Shown here: piece after piece, positions 7,458 to 10,798 of the stretch | How the letters are laid out: the number at the start of each line of letters is the position of its first letter | How positions within the stretch are numbered: position 1 is the first letter of the stretch | From: Verrucomicrobiales bacterium | Lineage (GTDB): Bacteria; Verrucomicrobiota; Verrucomicrobiia; Limisphaerales; Palsa-1400 | Assembly: GCA_028293405.1 (NCBI GenBank) | Contig: JAQGOW010000580.1 | Coordinates: 1-10,798, forward strand | Reading direction: 5' to 3' | Length of the DNA stretch: 10,798 nucleotides | Made by a program: the position numbers and the translations under genes | Notes under the pieces: generated by a model | Seen by the model: only the letters and a program-made list of their open reading frames with translations | What the model was told of the DNA's origin: nothing | The model's database searches: none

Positions 7458-8168
7458 TCAGTAACCACCGCCGCGCGCAAGCGCGACAGCATCTTTGATC
7501 TTCTTATTGTCTGCGCGAATGCGGGACGCAAGCGTCTTGCCCATCGACAACAGGAACGGAGCCGCCACATCGGGCGCGTCATTGATAAGCCGCGTCAGCG
7601 ATTGCTTCGAAATTTTTAACACCGTGCAATCCTTGTTCGCGACCACATCCGCCGAACGCGGGCCGTCATCAAACAACGCGATTTCGCCAAAACAATCCCC
7701 GGCGAGAAGTTGCGCCAGAATCGTTTCCTTGCCGCCGATCATCAGGCGAACGCGAAACTCGCCTTCCAAAATCAAATACATTGTGTCACCGGCCATGCCA
7801 TGCCGCACCAACTCTGTCCATTGGCGGATCGGCTCCAGCACCATGAAACTGGCAAAGCGCTCGAGTTGTTCGTCCTGTAACTCGGCGAGCACCTTCACGC
7901 GTCGCAACATCCCAGGTTTGACCTGTCCGCTCACGCCGCTCGTCCTCAATGTCGTGTCGAGCTCAGTGGAAACGGGCTTCAGCACCGCTTTCAATTCCGG
8001 CAACGCCGAAGCTTTGTGCCACGATTCTTTGCTCAAGTCGAAAAGCCACGTGTCGCCTGTTACGCGATCGTCATGCACCCACGAAATTAACGTCGCAAGT
8101 TCAACCGGTCCATAGACCGCCTGGTCGACGCCCCAAATTTTATACTGCGTGGAATCTTGCGGGATCAT
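7458..8168 (-). CDS. GYF_2 domain + cyclic nucleotide-binding domain protein
   Basis: A 236-residue cytoplasmic sensor-like protein. The start chosen is ATG at 8166-8168, because the GYF_2-like domain begins just after it; GTG at 8222 would add 18 unremarkable residues. Residues 8-59 resemble GYF_2 (YKIWG, YGPVE at 19-23, Trp41, Trp50), a small fold usually involved in protein-protein contact. Residues 85-200 form a cNMP-binding domain with an intact phosphate-binding cassette, GDCFGEIALFDDGPRSADV (157-175), including Glu162 and Arg171, which in CRP/PKA relatives hold the ribose and cyclic phosphate. A helical tail follows. There is no C-terminal HTH, kinase or channel, so output is presumably by protein contact through GYF_2. 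It ends 3 bp from the convergent giant gene and diverges from the DUF457 gene. Whether cAMP or cGMP binds is not visible. Confidence 0.85.
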   Translation of the reverse strand: MIPQDSTQYKIWGVDQAVYGPVELATLISWVHDDRVTGDTWLFDLSKESWHKASALPELKAVLKPVSTELDTTLRTSGVSGQVKPGMLRRVKVLAELQDEQLERFASFMVLEPIRQWTELVRHGMAGDTMYLILEGEFRVRLMIGGKETILAQLLAGDCFGEIALFDDGPRSADVVANKDCTVLKISKQSLTRLINDAPDVAAPFLLSMGKTLASRIRADNKKIKDAVALARGGGY

Positions 8169-8205
8169 AATGCGGACTGCATTGGTTGCCCTCAGTAAAC
8201 TAAAT

Positions 8206-8220
8206 ATTGCGCCATTGCGC
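8206..8220. repeat. Tandem ATTGCGC direct repeat in a divergent promoter region
   Basis: ATTGCGC occurs at 8206-8212 and again at 8214-8220, with one base between; the same stretch contains GCGC-N4-GCGC inverted symmetry (8209-8220). It sits in the 83-bp gap between the divergent GYF_2-cNMP gene and the DUF457 gene. It could be an operator, but it is short and could be chance. Confidence 0.3.
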
Positions 8221-8251
8221 ACGCAAAAACTATTGCACTACATTCAAGCGC

Positions 8252-9178
8252 TTGGACAACCTCACTCACACGCTGATCGGCATCGGCATCGCCCGAGCCG
8301 GCCTATCGCAAAAGCTGGGTCGCGGCACTACGGTCATCCTCGCGGTCGCGTCGAATTTGCCGGACATCGACGTCGCCTGCCTCATGAGCGGCGGACCGCT
8401 CGCATTCCTCTGGCGTCGCACGCCGACCCATTCATTGCTGGGTGCCGCAATCCTCATCGTGCTCGCCACAGTCGTATTCCGCCGCTATTACCCGAACCTT
8501 TCCGCCTCAATAATATTCGGTCTTACGACGCTCGGCGTCGCCGGTCACGTGTTTGCTGATTTGTGGAACGCCTACGGTGTGGTGCTCTTTTGGCCGTTTG
8601 ACTGGCGACGCGTCAGTCTCAATTGGGTTTATATCATTGATCTTGTCATTTGGGGACTGCTCGTCGCGTCGTGGGCTTTCAGCCGCGCGCGACCACAACG
8701 AACCATGCGCATCTGGCAAACCGGTCTGAGTCTCGTGGCTGTTTACATTGGCATCTGCGCCTGGTGCAACAATGCTTCCGCGAATCTTGCGCGCGCCGAA
8801 ACGCACAGCACCGCGCCGATTTACGTCTACCCCGAACCATTCGGCCCCCAACGCTTCCGCGCCGTTGTCCAACAAACAAATGTTTACGCCCATTTCCTCG
8901 CGTATCCGTTTCAACATAAAATCGAGTCACTTGGTAAGATTGTTCCCGAAGTGAAATCCCCCGTCGTCGAAGCCGCGCGCCGAACCGAACCCGCGCGTCG
9001 CCTTGATTGGTTTTTATCTACGCCCGTCTGGCGCGAATCCACCGATGGCCAAGCGGCCACCGTATACGGTTTGGAATTCCGAAGCGTTGTCCTGCGACGA
9101 GGTTTACCCTTCACCTTCCGCGTCACTCCTGACGGTCAGGTTTCTCGCGAACAGTTGGTGGCCCCTGACGCAAACTAA
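8252..9178 (+). CDS. Membrane-bound metal-dependent hydrolase, DUF457/YdjM-like
   Basis: A 308-residue inner-membrane protein. TTG at 8252 is preferred because the family starts MDNLTHTLIG, exactly what this start gives; TTG at 8207 would add 15 non-family residues. No SD is visible. Family features: THT (5-7), LPDID (36-40), RRTPTHSLLG (55-64) and GHVFADLWNAYG (98-109), whose His6, Asp38, Asp40, His60, His99 and Asp103 are likely metal ligands. Hydrophobic segments lie around 25-45, 60-76, 85-105, 123-143 and 157-172, followed by a soluble C-terminal region (about 180-308). The E. coli relative YdjM is an SOS-regulated protein; the reaction of the family is not known. The last 56 bp overlap the convergent receiver-GGDEF gene. 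Family call good, substrate unknown. Confidence 0.85.
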   Translation: MDNLTHTLIGIGIARAGLSQKLGRGTTVILAVASNLPDIDVACLMSGGPLAFLWRRTPTHSLLGAAILIVLATVVFRRYYPNLSASIIFGLTTLGVAGHVFADLWNAYGVVLFWPFDWRRVSLNWVYIIDLVIWGLLVASWAFSRARPQRTMRIWQTGLSLVAVYIGICAWCNNASANLARAETHSTAPIYVYPEPFGPQRFRAVVQQTNVYAHFLAYPFQHKIESLGKIVPEVKSPVVEAARRTEPARRLDWFLSTPVWRESTDGQAATVYGLEFRSVVLRRGLPFTFRVTPDGQVSREQLVAPDAN

Positions 9179-10130
9179 ACGCATACATCTGCCGCCGACT
9201 GCGCGGTAACGTAATGCGGTTTTTCCCTTGGCGCTTGCTCTCGAATAAACACTCGTCTGCCGCGGCGAGCAAACTTTCCTCGTCCTTCGCATCGTGCGGA
9301 AATGTCGCCATGCCGAACGACGCTGTCACGCGCACGAAAAATTCTTCCTTATCCAAAAACTCGGTCTCACTGATCGCCTCGCGCATCGCCTCGACCTTCA
9401 TCGCCGCCGCCGCTCTGTCCTGTCCCGGCAAAACGACCACGAACTCATCGCCGCCATAGCGCACAATTCGATCCTCGGCATCGAGCACCTTGTTCACCGC
9501 CTGCGCAATCTCGCGCAAGACCTTGCTCCCCATCTGATGCCCGTAGGTATCGACAACCGTTTTAAAATCATCGATGTCGAAAAACACCAGCGACAGCCGT
9601 TTCCCCCGCAACTTCTGCGCGCCGAAAAATTTATCCATGTAGCGGCGCAAATATCGCGTGTTGTGATATCCAGTCACGTCGTCCGTCACCACCAAACGCG
9701 TCACCGTGTCGTGTTCCTTTTTGTAAACCATGGACAGTTCGCGTCGACGCAACAAATTCTCCACCCGCGCAAACAATTCCGTCCGATGCACGGGCTTCAC
9801 GATCACATCATCCACCAACTTGCCCAACGCGCGCGTTGGGATGTTCCCTTTGCGTCGAACCGTCAAAAGTAGAAACGGCAAAAACACCGGCGCACGCGCT
9901 TCACGACACTTCCGCACCTTGGATTTAAGCTGCTTCAACATCGGCCCGTCGATGATGGCCAAGTCGAAGTTCTGTTCGAGAAGGCGGTGCAAGTGTTCGG
10001 TAATGCTTTCCGACTCGTGAGCTGGTTCGGTGTCGGGTGAGACGAGTTGATACTCCTTCTCCAGGCCCGATTCCAGTGCCTGGCGATTGCCTCTATTGCG
10101 GATAAGCAACAAAACTCGATACATTACCAT
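9123..10130 (-). CDS. Degenerate receiver domain + GGDEF diguanylate cyclase
   Basis: A 335-residue cytoplasmic protein likely to make cyclic di-GMP from two GTP. ATG at 10128-10130 starts it directly at the first receiver strand; no SD. Residues 3-130 look like a receiver: candidate phosphoacceptor Asp61 (LAIIDGP), Thr90 and Lys112 (VKPV) are present, but the acidic pair normally found after strand 1 is missing (LLLIRNRGN), so Mg-dependent phosphorylation is doubtful. The GGDEF domain spans about 145-308, opening with TDDVTGYHNTR (149-159), then FFDIDDFK (183-190) and the intact active site RYGGDEF (224-230). The inhibitory I-site RxxD would fall at 217-220, which reads DAED, so product feedback through that site is unlikely. 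The tail (309-335) overlaps the convergent DUF457 gene. Divergent from the HisKA_3 gene, which may be a signalling neighbour. Confidence 0.9.
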   Translation of the reverse strand: MVMYRVLLLIRNRGNRQALESGLEKEYQLVSPDTEPAHESESITEHLHRLLEQNFDLAIIDGPMLKQLKSKVRKCREARAPVFLPFLLLTVRRKGNIPTRALGKLVDDVIVKPVHRTELFARVENLLRRRELSMVYKKEHDTVTRLVVTDDVTGYHNTRYLRRYMDKFFGAQKLRGKRLSLVFFDIDDFKTVVDTYGHQMGSKVLREIAQAVNKVLDAEDRIVRYGGDEFVVVLPGQDRAAAAMKVEAMREAISETEFLDKEEFFVRVTASFGMATFPHDAKDEESLLAAADECLFESKRQGKNRITLPRSRRQMYAFSLRQGPPTVREKPDRQE

Positions 10131-10149
10131 TAGGTGCCGTGGGGTGAGC

Positions 10150-10170
10150 GGCTACTGTGTTAACGTAGCC
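10150..10170. promoter_or_regulatory. Inverted repeat between receiver-GGDEF and HisKA_3 genes, possible operator
   Basis: GGCTAC (10150-10155) and GTAGCC (10165-10170) form a perfect 6-bp inverted repeat around a nine-base centre containing the palindrome GTTAAC. It lies in the gap between two divergent signalling genes, where a dimeric regulator could control both. It overlaps the candidate -35 of the rightward promoter. Confidence 0.35.
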
Positions 10171-10187
10171 TCTGATGTAAATAAAAC
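10160..10187 (+). promoter_or_regulatory. Candidate promoter for the HisKA_3/response regulator pair
   Basis: TTAACG (10160-10165) and TAAAAC (10182-10187) are spaced 16 bp and each matches four of six consensus bases. The region around it (10171-10192) is AT-rich compared with the surroundings. It would leave a leader of about 60-65 bases before the GTG at 10258. Tentative. Confidence 0.25.
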
Positions 10188-10257
10188 AAAATCTGGCAAC
10201 CATCGCCCACGCTGCGGTATTACTACTCGTGACAAAGTCAGGTTTTGGACCACTGAC

Positions 10258-10500
10258 GTGATTCGTACGCCGAAACAACCAAGTGCCGACACTGCGAGCA
10301 ATCAACAGCTCGCGCGCAAAATCCACGACGACATTTCCCAGAAACTCACCATCCTCGGTCTCGAACTCGCCGTCCTTCAGGCCACCCTGTCCAAATCGAA
10401 CACGCTCGCGCCTAAAATTCAGCAACTCTCGCAACTCACCACCGAGGTTGCCATCTCCGTGCGCGAAGTCATGGAACAACTTTCTGCCAGACCGAAATAA
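10258..10500 (+). CDS. Stand-alone HisKA_3 (NarL-type histidine kinase dimerisation/phosphoacceptor) protein, no ATPase domain
   Basis: From GTG at 10258 this encodes 80 residues, nearly all of it a HisKA_3 helical pair: QQLARKIHDDISQKLTILGL (16-35), with the presumptive phosphoacceptor His23 in the HDD motif, and a second helix (about 51-76) ending in VREVMEQLSARPK. In NarX/DesK-type kinases this hairpin is followed by an HATPase_c domain. Here a TAA stop comes directly, and the next gene starts one base later, so the ATP-binding half is absent rather than frameshifted. The frame stays open upstream to 10087, but that part overlaps the divergent GGDEF gene and shows no recognisable domain; GTG at 10144 is another possible start. 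It could be a histidine phosphotransfer-like partner for the following regulator, or a remnant of a kinase. No SD is seen. Confidence 0.65.
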   Translation: MIRTPKQPSADTASNQQLARKIHDDISQKLTILGLELAVLQATLSKSNTLAPKIQQLSQLTTEVAISVREVMEQLSARPK

Positions 10501-10501
10501 T

Positions 10502-10798
10502 ATGCACATTCTCATCACCGACGATCACGCGCTCATTCGCATGTGATTGAAGCAGCTCATTCAGACGGGCTTCGGCAAAGCCATTGTCGGTGAAGCCTCC
10601 AATGCCGGCGAAGCTCTCGAGCAAATCGGCACCAAAGAGTGGGACGTCGTCGTTCTCGACATCACCATGCCCGGCCGCAGCGGCATCGATATTTTGCGCG
10701 ACATCAAAATGCTTCGCCCAAAATTGCCCGTGCTCATTTTGACCGCCTGCTCCGAAGACGAGTTCGCCACGCGCGTGCTCAAAGCTGGCGCCGCGGGA
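10502..10798 (+). pseudogene. NarL/FixJ-type response regulator with in-frame TGA at codon 15; 3' end beyond window
   Basis: Read through one TGA (10544-10546), the frame from ATG 10502 to the window end gives 98 amino acids plus the stop, all of a receiver domain: MHILITDDHALIRM, stop, then LKQLIQTGFGKAIVGEASNAG and so on. Acidic pair Asp7-Asp8, phosphoacceptor Asp53 (VVVLDITMPG) and Thr81 (LILTA) are intact and the rest reads normally. The stop sits where NarL-type regulators usually have Gly (R-x-G-L-K), so a single GGA-to-TGA change explains it. A LuxR-type HTH output domain is expected beyond the edge but is not seen. Restart at the adjacent TTG (10547) would lose strand 1 and the acidic pair. 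TGA ends three other genes here, so recoding is unlikely. A base error in the assembly is a real alternative, since no other damage is visible. It starts one base after the HisKA_3 stop, so the two were co-translated. Confidence 0.7.

Noticed and set aside
7495..8115. A 206-codon open frame on the plus strand
   Set aside because: It is fully antisense to the GYF_2-cNMP gene, which has clear domain motifs; the plus-strand translation is rich in Ser/Arg/Pro and shows no family motif.
8169..8222. Longer start for the GYF_2-cNMP protein at GTG 8222
   Set aside because: The extra 18 residues precede the domain, show no motif and would take up most of the divergent promoter gap; the ATG at 8168 is more economical.
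9294..9872. A 192-codon open frame on the plus strand
   Set aside because: It lies antisense to the GGDEF coding sequence and reads as His/Arg-rich shadow sequence without motifs.
10087..10257. N-terminal extension of the HisKA_3 protein from TTG at 10087
   Set aside because: It overlaps the start of the divergent receiver-GGDEF gene and carries no recognisable domain; the region looks like a promoter. The GTG at 10258 begins right before the conserved helix.
10544..10582. In-frame TGA in the response regulator read as selenocysteine or as a recoded sense codon
   Set aside because: A small stem (10568-10572 with 10578-10582) lies downstream, but its loop lacks the GU expected of a bacterial SECIS and the residue is not a redox site. 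TGA ends three other genes in this window, so genome-wide recoding to Gly or Trp is unlikely.

Overview
The window looks like a chromosomal segment from a Gram-negative heterotroph, most probably a member of the Verrucomicrobiota. This rests on gene content, not on any search. The content includes a very long secreted protein with Ig-like modules of the ITxQPQSQTV type and a C-terminal region resembling the verrucomicrobial TIGR02597 family, a chromosomal phage-CII-like regulator, and a GYF_2/cyclic-nucleotide-binding protein. TGA terminates several intact genes, so the standard bacterial code applies. No start codon I examined has a clear Shine-Dalgarno sequence. I see no tRNA, rRNA, CRISPR array or transposase.

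Layout. Bases 1-828 (+) hold the C-terminal three quarters of an agmatine deiminase, cut by the window edge. An 80-bp near-perfect inverted repeat (835-914) separates it from a convergent small CII-like HTH gene (923-1390, -). A divergent gap of about 105 bp leads to a BtpA/SgcQ-family TIM-barrel gene (1496-2284, +). The 5-kb gene at 2388-7454 (+) encodes a 1688-residue secreted protein: signal peptide, zinc amidase (Amidase_2/PGRP-like), six Ig-like modules, two paralogous LamG-like domains, and an Ig/FN3-like plus TIGR02597-like C-terminus. Its stop lies 3 bp from the stop of a convergent GYF_2-cNMP gene (7458-8168, -). A membrane-bound DUF457/YdjM-like gene (8252-9178, +) diverges from that and overlaps by 56 bp at its 3' end with a convergent receiver-GGDEF gene (9123-10130, -).

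The last 540 bases (+) hold an unusual two-component remnant. An 80-residue protein consists of little more than a HisKA_3 phosphoacceptor helix pair and has no ATPase domain. One base later comes a NarL-type response regulator whose codon 15 is TGA.

How the genes relate. The first half is metabolic and cell-surface: agmatine catabolism, a BtpA protein, and a giant wall-active or adhesive secreted protein. The second half is rich in signalling: a cNMP sensor, a degenerate receiver-diguanylate cyclase and the broken two-component pair. Strands alternate nearly gene by gene, so apart from the HisKA_3/regulator pair I see no operon. Gene-free gaps are all under 150 bp.
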